Part shown: positions 1 to 10,549 of the stretch, one piece after another
Position numbering within the stretch: the first letter of the stretch is position 1
Layout: the number at the start of each line of letters is the position of its first letter
From: Phytophthora quininea
Taxonomy: Eukaryota > Oomycota > Peronosporomycetes > Peronosporales > Peronosporaceae
Direction of reading: 5' to 3'
Length of the DNA stretch: 64,000 nt
NCBI GenBank assembly: GCA_011947345.1
Contig: JAAVTG010000117.1
Coordinates: 203,407-267,406 of the forward strand
Translations under genes and position numbers: made by a program
The notes under the pieces: model-generated
What the model was told of the DNA's origin: nothing
The model's input: the letters and a program-made list of their open reading frames with translations, nothing else
Database searches by the model: none

Positions 1-2
1 TC

Positions 3-179
3 CTTCGCATGACACTACGGGAGGCTTTTGCCAACGCATCTCCTGCAGAGCAGGAGGAGCTGCTTCACAGCTTGCGAGTGCAGCGCATCGAGTTCCAGAG
101 AAATGTTCCCGAACCCGACAACAGTCTCGTCTGGACGCTTACCGAGGCTTCATCAGTGGACATGAGCCATGCCGCGTGA
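3..179 (+). CDS. C-terminal end of an oomycete membrane-protein family member (5' part outside window)
   Basis: The frame beginning at base 3 is open up to a TGA at 177-179 and encodes 58 residues. It contains MTLREAFANASPAEQEELL and then LRVQRIEF. The same order of motifs (MTLREVLATASPAEQEVLL, FRVQRIEL, ending near GHAAS) closes the membrane protein on the minus strand at 58417-60756, so the two are paralogs. Only the tail after the last membrane segment is present here. The function of the family is unknown to me. No frame break is visible in this piece. Confidence 0.72.
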   Translation, partial: LRMTLREAFANASPAEQEELLHSLRVQRIEFQRNVPEPDNSLVWTLTEASSVDMSHAA

Positions 180-515
180 AGCACAGACCGGGTGAGGAAC
201 ACCCTGCACAGATCGGATGAGGAACACCAGACCCAGTGATAGAGTAAACGACTATTGCTTGGAAGTGCGACGACTGCATACATGTATAACCAAAAATGCA
301 CAATTGCTTTGCTTCATTGAAGGCGCTTTTTGCGGGACTTCAGACATAAATCTTTGTGGACGAACGTAGCAAGAAGGAGCAGTGTCTTGACGAAGATGAA
401 GGAGCCATACTGCCATCGGAATCTCGTCGCGTGGCTGACGTTGTGGAAAAGGAAGGTCGCACGATGGGCAGTGGCGTAAGCTATGCGCCGCAGCCTGTCA
501 AAAGCCCCGTTCCCT
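180..515. other. Intergenic, no gene recognised
   Basis: This is the 3' flank of two genes that converge on it. Short open frames on both strands here have no recognisable domain and overlap each other. Confidence 0.5.
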
Positions 516-1553
516 TCAACATTCACGTACATGTTGATAGCGCTCGTCTCGTAACTTTCTCGCGGCCCACTCAACACTCAAGTCATCGTACTCGGGAACG
601 CAATGTGCGTGAAGATAGAGAAGCACCTCAAACTCCGAGCAAAGGACGATGGTTTGGAGAACCGACCTAATGCGAAGTCCTGGGCAAGTCGTGACGAGCC
701 ACTGCACCACACGCAGTTGTGCGGGACGGGCTCCAAACCACTGGCTCGGCGGCTTCGTCGGGATATATTCGCCGCAAGCACGCTCGAAAGCCGTCACAAG
801 CGACACCTCCGGTCGGTTGGCATGCAGCCACTTCACCATTTCCACATGTCCGTTTGCCGCAGCCTTATCCATAGCCTCACTGGTGCACCCTTCCAAGCGA
901 TTCGCATGCAACCATTTCAGAATATCAAGTCTCCTGTTAGCTGCTGCAGCGTCCATCGCAATTACGGAGCAGTCCGCCGTTGTGTTTTCGTGGAGCCACG
1001 TCAGGATGTCCAACCTCCCTAAGCGAGCTGCAGAGTCCATAGCTCTCGTCGAGCAGGTCGCACTCGTGTTGGCATGCACCCACCGCAGCACCTTGAGATT
1101 CCCGTTCTCTGCAGCCACGTCCGCCAATGTGGCCGACGAGTTGCCAGGGCAGTATGAGCGCAACAGCTCAAGCACGGACAACTGCTCCTCAACGAACGAG
1201 TCTGGCGGGTCTTGTTGACGACACGGGCACGACTCCGACAGAGGCTTCTCGCACGTGTGGAATACTCGAGCCGCGACGTTCTCCATGGCCGCCATTGTGC
1301 ATCCCTCGGAGCGGTTGGCACACAGCCATCGCACCATAGCGACGTCATTGTACCTTGCAGCACCATCGATCGCATCAGTCGTGCAGCCTTCGCTGCGGTT
1401 GTCATGCAGCCACTTGACGACGTCCACATGTCCATTCATGGCGGCGCCGTCCATCGCGGCAGTCGTGCACCCGGCGCAGCGATTCTCGTGCAACCAGGAT
1501 CGGCTGTATACATTTCTCAAACTGAAGCCAAACAAATAGGGAGGAGGAACCAT
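516..1553 (-). CDS. Oomycete-type ankyrin-repeat protein
   Basis: About 345 residues with six or more degenerate ankyrin repeats of the kind common in Phytophthora. The repeats read like GHVDVVKWLHDNRSEGCTT, GRLDILTWLHENTTADC and GHVEMVKWLHANR, each followed by an AMDxAAxxG helix. They run from about residue 30 to 250. A Cys/Ser/Pro-rich linker near residues 95-125 interrupts them. The open frame starts with a TTG codon at 1556; the first ATG is at 1553 and is taken as the start. There is no signal peptide or membrane segment. Proteins of this class are presumed to be intracellular protein-binding scaffolds. The frame appears unbroken. Confidence 0.75.
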   Translation of the reverse strand: MVPPPYLFGFSLRNVYSRSWLHENRCAGCTTAAMDGAAMNGHVDVVKWLHDNRSEGCTTDAIDGAARYNDVAMVRWLCANRSEGCTMAAMENVAARVFHTCEKPLSESCPCRQQDPPDSFVEEQLSVLELLRSYCPGNSSATLADVAAENGNLKVLRWVHANTSATCSTRAMDSAARLGRLDILTWLHENTTADCSVIAMDAAAANRRLDILKWLHANRLEGCTSEAMDKAAANGHVEMVKWLHANRPEVSLVTAFERACGEYIPTKPPSQWFGARPAQLRVVQWLVTTCPGLRIRSVLQTIVLCSEFEVLLYLHAHCVPEYDDLSVEWAARKLRDERYQHVREC

Positions 1554-2452
1554 CAATAACTGTAGCTACCCAAGACTGAACTAGGCGTCAGGCTTCCTAA
1601 GTCTCAGGTTCCAGCGACAAATCTTTACGGCTGCCGATTAAGTCGCTACCCATGGGTCGCCTGGTATTGCAGTAGCGATCGACCGTCTCGTATCTACAAG
1701 CATCGGAAGAAGTGAGGGCCATCATCCTGGCGTTTCTCCTGTCGGGTATCACGAGTGTGTTTTGTGTTCCGCTGGCTCGGTGGAGCAGCGTTGAGGCCTA
1801 CAAGCTGCAGAGAGTCGTCTTTGGCGTGTGGGGAAGTTCGTGCATTCGGAGCCTCATTTCAGTCGATGGCAGGTTTTCGCAGGCTCTCCACTTCATGGGC
1901 TGGGCAATGAGGAGTGTAATATCCCCACGAGGTGACGAAGCGTGATACGCGCCTCGCAGAGTGCCATAAGAGTTGATGAGGCCGTTGTGGGGCGTGTCGA
2001 CCTCGAGAAATGAACCCTGCATCGTGGTGGTTTCGAATGAGTGGAGAATGAATCGTGGTGGCAGGCAGCACTTTGGTTGGCATTCTCACCCAACGGGAAA
2101 AATGATGCTAGTTACGGACGTTGTTGTCGAGACGCACGGTGTCTTGTGTGGTAATTTCCTGTTGCGCGATGGGTTCATCAACTAGAGAAAGACGATGGAG
2201 ACGAGGACCATTGCAAGTTACGTCAAGAACGCTCGGTCGACTTACTTCCCCTTTGGATATTTTATGATGCTATGGAGATTTTGTTCGGTCAAGTACAGTT
2301 TTATTCGTCATCGCACCATCACGTTTAGAGTGACCACACCGGTAGAAGCTATTGCTATCCTATATTTGGCAGCGAAACCACATGTTCAATAGTTGTTAGC
2401 TCCGAACGAAAGCAAATTTGACACCGGTGCGGCTACTAACCGCGTTAAAGCT
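1554..2452. other. Intergenic, no gene recognised
   Basis: About 0.9 kb without a supportable gene. A frame at 1712-1945 has a hydrophobic start but begins with GTG and matches nothing I know. The left end of the Harbinger element should lie here, but I could not identify a terminal inverted repeat. Confidence 0.4.
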
Positions 2453-5387
2453 ATGGCAGATCGATCATCGTCGTCTTGGTTGACGGACTGGCTCGGTGAG
2501 GGAGACGAAGAGGAAGCTTTCTTTCTGAATTTAGTGCTGTCCAAACCTCGTGGATTGAGTTTCTCATCGCATCCAGGCGGTTCGAGGCCAGGCAGAGCCG
2601 AAAACAAGGATCACCGATCGGCCGACCGTCATTTACGCCTTCTCCAGCAGTATTTCGGACCAAATCCAGTCTACAACGCGTCAGCTTTCCGAAAGCGCTT
2701 CCGAATGACTCAGCGTTTGTTCACGAGGGTGCTGATAGCAGTAGTTGAGACCGACGACTACTTCGAACAGAAAGCTGACGCTACTGGTAAGCTAGGCACC
2801 TCAAGTTTGCTTAAAGTTACTGCTGCATTACGACAACTTGCGTATACGTGAGGCGACGGTGGTGAACCGAAACCGCCCAGGGTAGTATAGTGCGGCGCCT
2901 TCGAGGTGGTTTGGAGCTGAGTTCCTGGAACGAGTCCTGGTTCCAGCCCTAGATCCACGTGAAGAACCCCAGGATACGCAGTCGAAATCCTGGGTGGCGT
3001 GTGCTCCTTGTGGCAATCCCTTTCGAGGTTCGTTTAATCCGATCTTTTGTCACCAGGATCCTAGCACAAAAGTGAGTACAAGATGAGTTGAGAGTTAGCG
3101 CCGACACTCACTTCACAGGAACAACGCTCCTAGCGAGAACCAAGCCGACAACCAACGCACAGAGTTAACACACCACAATTAATATGCAGGTTCCTTAATT
3201 ATTTGCACTGGCCCAAGGAACGGGGCCACAAACGTCGAGTGTTGATGAGTAGTAGTTTCCTGGACCACCCGACGAGAATATCCAGGTACTCAGACATGTT
3301 ATCACGCGCACCACCTCCTTTTACCTAAAACACCAACACTTGGATCAGGAGGACTTTCGAGTTCAAAGCGAATTGCTGTGTATGCGGTAGTCAATCGAGC
3401 GAGAGATTCTGGAAGGAGAGTACAGATGTCCCTCCAAAACCGTTGTTAACATGAAATGGTACACCCCAATGCCGCCCAGGTGCCCAACTAGGATATGGAA
3501 TAGATGGGATCACTCCAAAGCTGACCTGCCTTGGTCCTCCACCTAACTTGGACTTGAGTTGGTGGAGTTCACACGGGCGTTCAGTCCTAGCCGATGTGCC
3601 CGGTAGGGATACGCTTCACAGTCACCAATTGGCCTTGGATCCCTTCCGGACCGCAAGCCACTTGCGTGTTAGATGGCAAACTGAACTCTGTTTATGTGTT
3701 AGGCTATTTACTATGGATTTTTACCTTGTGTGTCGGTTTGACTTGATCTTTGTATGAAGATGAGTGACGAGCGGTTTTAGATCGCGCGACCTTCTGCAGT
3801 AGTGACCTTTGAGTAAGCGACGCTTGGTCCGGTGACCTTTCGGCGAATAGCTTGAAAGATATCGCCAGGATACATGGCTGTAGGGCATGGTTTCAGGGAC
3901 ATAAGTCTCCGTTGCCTTGACCCAAGTGATAGAAGGCAGATCCTGGGCAAACATGTCGTTCACCACTTGGAAATGATCGAGTTTGCCTGGTTCCAGGTAC
4001 ATCCAGCTTGTTCCGGATGTGTCCACTTGGCTTCAGGGTACTTGAAAACGTCTTGGTTTGAGCATAGTAGATTCAGGCATCGTTGCATCGCGATCTTGGT
4101 TGCAGTACTTGGATCGTAGTACACCGACATGAACACTCTTGGATCCAAGTAGCCACATCCGAATTCTTGCAAGCCAGCTTGGATCCAGGGGCGAGTCGCC
4201 ATCCACGACTTGGATCCTGGGCTGGCAGGCTCGCGAACACCATATCCCTCTGCAATCACACTTGACAGTCGGAATCAGATGACATGGCGCCATCACGGGG
4301 CAGGTTCAGGCTGAGACAGTTGCAGCAGCATGGGTACGCACCCATCAAACTTAAAATCTGGACCAATCACAGGTCAGAAACGGGAAAATCGTAGAGTTGC
4401 ATAGTGTCATACGTCTGCTGCCGACGCGCTTGATGAAAACTTGGAGTTAGCGGAGACTACCGCGTTAAAATGCCTGAAGCACTTCTGTTGTGCTATCATT
4501 GCGAGTTTTGGCAGTGAATACCTGCGGTCGCCAACACCAAGTGAATGACGGAATATACTACAGGGAAATGCTCGCCGTGGTTTCGTCGGGATGATAGGCT
4601 CGGTAGATTGCATGCACTGGCATGTCCGACGGCATTGGCCGGGCAACACAAAGGGAGAGAGAAAAACAACTAAGATTCTCGAAGCCGTCGCAGACTACAA
4701 CTTGCGAATTTGGCACGGCAACTTCGGGTCTCCTGGTTCACTGAACGACATCAACGTTCTGGACCAGTCTCCTTTGTTTCGAGATTTTCTGCAGGGCACT
4801 TGTCCCCGTGTTGAGTTCATGATATCTGGTGCGTTGCGCTTTCTGCAAGTTGCCTTTTAAAATGACTTTTAACTTTGTCTGGAACCTGTAGGCAAGCAGT
4901 ATGATACGCTGTACTTGTTGGCCGACGGAATTTACCCTGAATGGCCCGTGTTTGTCAAGCCTATTGAGAAGTCCCATGGAGAGAAGCAAAAAACTTCGTC
5001 AAGCGGCAGGAAGCTTGCCGCAAGGATGTGGAACGCTGTTTTGGTGTTTTACAAGCACGATGGCGCATAATTGACAGTCCCTGTCGTCTGTGGCGAGCAG
5101 ATGCGATGGCCCAAGTGATGCACGCATGTATAGTCCTCCACAACATGATCATAGAAGACGAGCTCGGCGATCCGTATTGCTATGGGCATGAGCATCTTTA
5201 CGATGTGGACGCGCATCCTGGTGGCATTCCAGACTTCAATATTATTCGGCCACAAAGGCCACCGCGATCTGCTACATTTGCTGCGCTGGTATCCAACTCA
5301 CACAAACTTCACAATGCTAACCAACATGCTCGGTTGAGATCTGATCTCACGGATCATATCTGGACAATCCGCGGTCTCGAAGACTAG
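2453..5387 (+). pseudogene. PIF/Harbinger DDE transposase, interrupted
   Basis: The N-terminal part (2453-2848) ends in FGPNPVYNASAFRKRFRM and LLKVTAALRQLAYT. The reading frame resumes exactly after the insertion at 4414 with ADALDENLELAETTALKC. The catalytic region follows: MIGSVDCMHW (first Asp), PGSLNDINVLDQSPLF, LADGIYPEWPVFVKP, and RKDVERCFGVLQARW (the Glu region). It closes with a typical ACIVLHNMIIEDE. A GT-AG intron of about 63 bp is likely at 4830-4892, just before the YDTLYLLADG segment. Defects are the 1.56-kb insertion, an in-frame TGA at 4546-4548 and a possible frame change near 4985. The first ATG in frame is at 2453; the open frame upstream of it begins with TTG. The element is not expected to be active. 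Confidence 0.85.
2849..4409. mobile_element. TG...CA insertion (solo-LTR-like) in the Harbinger transposase
   Basis: This 1,561-bp block begins TG and ends CA. It is flanked by a direct 4-bp duplication, TACG (2845-2848 and 4410-4413). Removing the block plus one TACG restores the transposase frame across the site. The interior has no long ORF and has several GGATCC-rich motifs similar to those in the block at 16031-16992. These traits fit a solo LTR or a non-autonomous LTR element. I could not find paired internal LTRs. Confidence 0.75.
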
Positions 5388-5454
5388 TTAAAGTTTGCAA
5401 TATATCTGCCTTTTGTTTTATGAAATACCAATAGCAATGCTTTCTCGAGCAGTA

Positions 5455-7991
5455 CTAGATCACTAGTGATGAAACAACATCGGATATTGTCGTTGCAGTA
5501 ATTGTGGGCGTCGAAGGTAGAGCTGTCGGAATTGACGGTGAGGTAGTGTGCACTGCTGGATCCGGTTGATCGTTTTGCCGAGGGCCACATCCTACGGATC
5601 CAGGAGTATCTACATCAACAGCAGCAACCTCTTTCCGAAGTCGCGCCAACACAAGCCGTCGTTTGAGCGCAATGAACTCCATGCTCTCTGGGTCGCTACT
5701 GTCCACTGCCATGCTAAAAGATTCTGGTCAACTTGATCTTGAGCGACACGAACCCGAGCATCGGCCGTTCGAGCCATTCTTTCAGTGGCTTGCACTTGTT
5801 TGGAGTAAAGAGCTAGGTTTGTGCGCTCCAGTTTCGCCCGTTGTTGACCGACTGGGCGCTTATCTTCTCCTTCTGTTGCTGCCGTTGATGCAACATCATC
5901 TATCTCAGCACCGATACGGTCGACTGGTTGCAGCTCGGTAGAAGATTCGTCTGCCGTCCTCTTTCTGAGAGAGGTCTTCTTGGCATTCCCGTCTCGCCAA
6001 GCACCCCATTTTGGCGAGTTCTTCAAGATGTTCCAGCACTGCAAGAACCGGAACTTACCGTTTTCCGACTCGTACAGCTCTACTGCTTGATGAATGACGT
6101 CCGTCGGAGATCTCCCACTCACATCCATGTGGCGGAACTCTGGTGATGTTTTCCGTCCAGGGGTGGTTGTTGCACAGCGCGAGCTGTGGCAACGTGGCCA
6201 GGATCTTGGTGAACCGAGATCAGTTGTGAACTCCTTCAGCGGCAGTTCTTGGAATTGCCGTTGTAGGATTGGCGTATGCACCTCGTGAATCCCTATAGGT
6301 TCGACCCTTGGATTTCGCGTTTAATCTACCGGATGGCCTTTCGCAATCTAAGACACAAAAGAGTGTTAGATAAATTAGTTTGCCCACAATTCGTTCCCCT
6401 GCAGCACACTTTTCTTGGGCGGCAGTTGATGAGACGGGGTTCTTGGACTGCAAGTTCAAGAAGAACTAGCAACCACAGATAATCAATATACAGAGAGATC
6501 CTTATGCAAATATACAGCCGACACTTATTCTTATAGACCCTTGGTCGGGGGCCTCACACCAGGTTCAATCCAACGCCCAAGACACCTGGAAAGTCTTGGA
6601 CTTGGTTCAGCGAACGCGCACCACCTTCAATCGAAGGAACACACAGATCAGTCAATACAAATCCCAATACAGAACGTTGTAAGACGCAGTCTCAAAGCAA
6701 ACTCAAGCGGCGACTGCTATCCAGCCGCTTGAGCGTAGTTTTAATATGAAATGGGTTGGCCTGCAAGACAGACGCCCAACTAGTAAACGAAATGGTCGGG
6801 ACGCCTAGACTCCCTCCCAATTGGACTTAACAAACAGGTGGGGAGCAGCAGGTCACCTAGCACTAACACGCAAAGAGCACCGACTGGCGCTTGTGCAGTA
6901 CAGGGCAAAAGAACTCTCTGATTGGTATCTCTTATAGCTAGTAGATCTGCAGATCTTGGGTGCAGTCATTAGGATACGAATTAATCTTGATCTTAGTATG
7001 CTTGACTTGATGACGGCCACTTATCGTGGGTTCGTCGCTCTTCAAATCATCTGTGGCGTAAACATTCTGGGTACAAACCACTGGGTCCATGGTGAATGCG
7101 AATCCTCGCTAAGTGCCAGAATCCACGTCCAAGAGAGAATCTCCATCGAAGAAATCTCCATCCAAGAGAATCTCCATCGAAGAAATGGCCGCCCAAGAAA
7201 TATACCCTTGGAATGTTCATCCAAGAACTTCTTGGGTCTTGGGCGGCAGCCGTGCTTCTTGGGTCACTTGGGCAGCTTGGGGATTTACAGGTCCTTGCCT
7301 AACACATCGTGAGGTTAGTCAAAGCGAGACGGGTTGCACACAGGAATACCTTTCACTGTGGCAATTTTATACCTTGATTCTTGGCGACCCGTTTAAGGAC
7401 GAGGGGTGACTAGGACGTAACGTGCACTCACGCTCAAGGCAATGTGCCCTTGGGCGTACATTCCAAGAGCGGAGATCCCTTCAACGTGCATTCTAAGGAC
7501 ACGCCATTTCTTGGGCGTGCCTTTCAAGAACACATTTTCTTGGGCGCACTTCCTGGTCTTGAGGGTCCATCCTTGGTAGGACAGCACACCCCCGCCTTCT
7601 CCCAAGCGACACGTTTTACCGCACACTTCTTCATCTCTTGAACGTAGCATCTAACACTATCTCCATAGTAAACTCCATATGTAAACTCTCCACAGCGCGA
7701 TCCATAGAAAAACACAATTCACATCGTCACATCCAGCCGTTCCACCTGCTTGAAGCAACCGACAAACTTCGATACAGATCGCGAAATCGCCTGGAAGCGC
7801 GACTTTAGCGAGCCTGGATTTCTCGTAGTAGTAGTCCCAAGAATTTCTTCAAACACCTTTCTCACCTTGTGATACATGTCGTCACCAGTCTGGTTGGTCC
7901 CAGTTGCGGCATCACAGCTAGCATTAAGCCACGCCTCACACAAAGCCTTATCCTCCGCAGCGCTGTAATTTGCTCCTCGTTTCTCGGACAT
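5455..7991 (-). pseudogene. PIF/Harbinger ORF2 (Myb/SANT-like plus NAM-associated domain), interrupted
   Basis: The start is taken at the ATG at 7991, just before the Myb-like domain (KRGANYSAAEDKALCEAW, then KSRFQAISRSVSKFVGC). After the insertion at 6128-7731 the protein continues with DVSGRSPTDVIHQAVELY, FRFLQCWNILKNSPKW and a charged coiled region with many QVQATERMARTAD-like stretches. The last part (SDPESMEFIALKRRLVLARL, ending at 5455) lies in a different frame, so there is at least one single-base break near 5700. In PIF/Harbinger elements this DNA-binding partner assists the transposase. Its position facing the transposase supports the call. Confidence 0.8.
6128..7731. mobile_element. 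TG...CA insertion (solo-LTR-like) in Harbinger ORF2
   Basis: This 1,604-bp block begins TGTGGCGG and ends CGTCACA, so its ends are short imperfect inverted repeats. It is flanked by the direct repeat TCCA (6124-6127 and 7732-7735). Deleting it with one TCCA rejoins the Myb-like domain to its downstream part. The interior has no coding region I can support. It contains reiterated motifs such as ATCCAAGA and CCAAGAA around 7130-7260. It is most simply a solo LTR. Confidence 0.75.
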
Positions 7992-8355
7992 CTTGAGGAC
8001 TGTTCCCCACTCCGCTGGTGCTATTTTCTGAGCCAAATTTGGCTCCAGATGTGGCCTCGATAGCCTCAAAGCTAAAACTGTGAAGCTCATAGCCGCCCCG
8101 GCGGCGCCGTGTAATACTATCCTGATGCCAGATATAATAGCACCCCGGTGCGGTCGCTCTTAATCGACGTTCTTGTCGAGCTTTCACAAGTAATGACTGC
8201 TGGTACACTAGTGCGATTCGCGCGGGCTACGATCTTTTCGATGCTACTCTAACTTGGATCACTCGATACACTGGGGTGAATCCATGCGAAATTCACGACG
8301 ATCACGCGTTCCTGGGGTTGAAGAGCCAGAAGAAAGCAAGGATAATCGCTTGGTT

Positions 8356-9426
8356 CTAAGCCGTGTTGATACTCGCTTCGTTCAGCAGATTGGACTTCAG
8401 TTCGAAGCCGAAAAGTGCGACCTTGTTTCCTGTGGTGGTGAGAATGTCTGCTCTCTTTTCCACCGACTCGTTCCTCTGATTAGAATTCCAGTCTTGCAGC
8501 ACAGCTATCACGTTGATGGAGCTGTTTTGTTCTGCACACAGCAGCGCAGTTTTGCCGACCTCGTTCACCAAGTCACACACCGCTCCACTCTGAAGAAGCA
8601 TTCGGACAACTTCATCATGTCCGTGTGAAGTTGCTTCCATGAGAGCGGTGTCGCCGTCATTGTCTTTCAAATCCACGTTAGCGCCGCGTGGAATTAGCAT
8701 TTTTGATGCATTCAGTTCGCCATTAGCGCTCGCTAACTCAAGAGCAGAGCATCCATTCGCTCCACGTTGATTAACGCTAGCCCCTCGATCCAGGAGCAGC
8801 TCTACTATTGCCGTGTATCCAAACCATGCTGCAGTTGTCAGTGGTGTGTCCCGATTGCGACTAGGAATATTAACAGCCTCGGTGGTTTTCAGCAACACCT
8901 CGACTCGTTTCACGTCACCTCGCTCACAAGCAATTCGTAGCGCTGTGTCTCCGTTTCGACGCTTCTGATCAATACTCGAGCTTACAGAAGCAGATATAGA
9001 ATTCACCGGCGAGGTATCAAGTAGAAAGAAATCGTCGGTCTTCCCATTCGTGACGTGCCAGATACGCTCGTAAATGAGCTGAACAATCTCTGTAAACCCA
9101 CTGAAAGAAGCAGCCAGCAAAGCTGGCCAACCCATGAAATCTCCGCGTAATTTCACATCTGCTCCGTTATGAAGGAGGATTCGCACGACCTCGAGTCTTC
9201 TGTGCCAAACGGCAGTGATCAAAGCAGTGCCCCCACTCGGCAAACGATTGTTGAGGTTAGCACCGTTGTTGCAAAGCAGCTGGGCGATGTCATAAAACCC
9301 CAATTGAGCTGCTGTGATCAAGGGCGTGTATCCTTCATCGTCTGCGGACTCTTCTCCTGCAGTATTTCTTCTATTGCATGCCAGACTATTCCCCACTCGA
9401 TATCTCCGTGGTTTTGTTGTAATCAT
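8356..9426 (-). CDS. Ankyrin-repeat protein (classical repeats)
   Basis: 356 residues from an ATG at 9426. Eight or so canonical 33-residue ankyrin repeats are visible. Examples are DEGYTPLITAAQLGFYDIAQ, RNRDTPLTTAAWFGYTAIVE and DGDTALMEATSHGHDEVVRM, each followed by an LLLxxGAxVN turn. A serine-rich spacer (about residues 135-155) separates two repeat blocks. The repeats are unlike the WLHxNR type at 516-1553 and nearer to animal or plant ankyrin consensus. There is no signal peptide. The frame is intact. It probably acts as a protein-interaction scaffold; the partner is unknown. Confidence 0.8.
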   Translation of the reverse strand: MITTKPRRYRVGNSLACNRRNTAGEESADDEGYTPLITAAQLGFYDIAQLLCNNGANLNNRLPSGGTALITAVWHRRLEVVRILLHNGADVKLRGDFMGWPALLAASFSGFTEIVQLIYERIWHVTNGKTDDFFLLDTSPVNSISASVSSSIDQKRRNGDTALRIACERGDVKRVEVLLKTTEAVNIPSRNRDTPLTTAAWFGYTAIVELLLDRGASVNQRGANGCSALELASANGELNASKMLIPRGANVDLKDNDGDTALMEATSHGHDEVVRMLLQSGAVCDLVNEVGKTALLCAEQNSSINVIAVLQDWNSNQRNESVEKRADILTTTGNKVALFGFELKSNLLNEASINTA

Positions 9427-10549
9427 TCAAACCATCGGCGTCGACGTCAGGGGAGCATTTATAGCGGAAAGTAAACTTTCCTGATCACCGGCGTTGCAGC
9501 AAAAGTGAATATTTCTTGGACGACGGTGTGGCTTAATTCAGGGATCGTTTGGCATGTGAATTCTCTGAAATTTATTTCAGAGTATATCAAGAGGGTGAAA
9601 AACCCAGCAAATCAAATAGCAAGCAACAATTCAAGAACACGAGCTCTTAGCAATTGACTCACGAGATCATTCCCAACTCGCATAGTCGCTCAAAAACAGT
9701 GAAAAACCCAGTGTATTTTTCCCCAGCCGGTGAATCCTGCCAACTTGCAACTTCAACTATAAACTCTTGAAAGTTCCCGCACACTATTGCGGCGAAATAT
9801 CTGTTATCGTTAATCTCCTAGAGAAAGCAAGCCACCCAAGTGGATGTTGCCTGTGGCGCGCCACAAGCGACATTTCACGTATTTTACAGTCCAAATAATT
9901 AACAAACGCTACATTCGTCGACATTCATGGGTGCTTCGTGGGTTTTTCATACATTGCGCAAAATACCCAGCAAAAATCGTGGGGCATTTGAATTAACCTA
10001 GGTGTCTTAAGCCCAAGTTCCTGTAGGCATGTCCCCACACAACTTCGTGCGGCCTAGAAGCATCCTACGAGCGAGTTTCAAGCAGCAGAGATTAGAGACC
10101 CCTAGGCAGCCCCTCCAGCTCAACCCCGTAACGCGGCGGCGTAGGGCACATCTACGTTCGGCCAAGGCGGAACGCACCCAGAGAGAGAGGCTCCGTGCAC
10201 ACAGCTAGATGTTCGGCCAAGGCGGAACGTATCCAGAGAGAGATCCGTGCACACAGCTAGATGGGCAACGAAAAGTGATGATCTTCTCGCCGCCGTAGCG
10301 GTGACTGGGTGAGTCCTGTAAGTAAAACGGCTGATTTTTCACCCACAGGAATCTCCGCGGCTACTGCACACTAGGAAGTGCACACAAGTCTACTTTTGAC
10401 CTCTCCAATAAATAAACCATCTCTTGTGAAAACTTGTGGAACACACTATTTTTAATGAAATGTATGTTTGAAGAAGAAAATGTTAGGTGTGATCAAGTTA
10501 TCAAAACGGGATACAATAACAACAACGTCATGTCAAGCTAATACCAGCC
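9427..10549. other. Gene-free stretch with LTR-like features
   Basis: 1.1 kb with no supportable ORF. The motif AAAAACCCAG recurs near 9600 and 9705. From about 9986 to 10450 the sequence resembles a retroelement LTR, with a GC-rich transcribed-like region, a tandem duplication at 10156-10262 and AATAAATAAA near 10410. I could not fix its ends or a target duplication, so I do not call it a defined element. Confidence 0.35.
10156..10262. repeat. Two-copy tandem repeat, 55 and 52 bp
   Basis: Copy 1 (10156-10210) and copy 2 (10211-10262) both start GTTCGGCCAAGGCGGAACG and end CACACAGCTAGAT. They differ by a few substitutions and a 3-bp length change. Confidence 0.9.

Larger units (their letters stand above)
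2453..7991. mobile_element. PIF/Harbinger DNA transposon, coding core, broken by two nested insertions
   Basis: The element carries the two genes expected of PIF/Harbinger: a DDE transposase on the plus strand (2453-5387) and a Myb/SANT-like ORF2 on the minus strand (5455-7991). The genes are tail to tail and only about 67 bp apart. Insertions at 2849-4409 and 6128-7731 interrupt both, so the ~5.5-kb core would have been about 2.4 kb before them. The true ends with terminal inverted repeats lie outside these coordinates and were not found. Confidence 0.75.

Noticed and set aside
1712..1945. Signal-peptide-like small ORF
   Set aside because: It begins with GTG, has no similarity, and the open length is within chance expectation.
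2300..2452. Harbinger terminal inverted repeat near CACCGGTGCGGCTA and its counterpart near 8140-8160
   Set aside because: The two segments resemble each other mainly in direct orientation around a self-complementary core, so a true inverted repeat with a 3-bp target duplication could not be established.
9986..10450. A bounded LTR
   Set aside because: TG and CA candidates exist, but no matching target duplication was found at either end.
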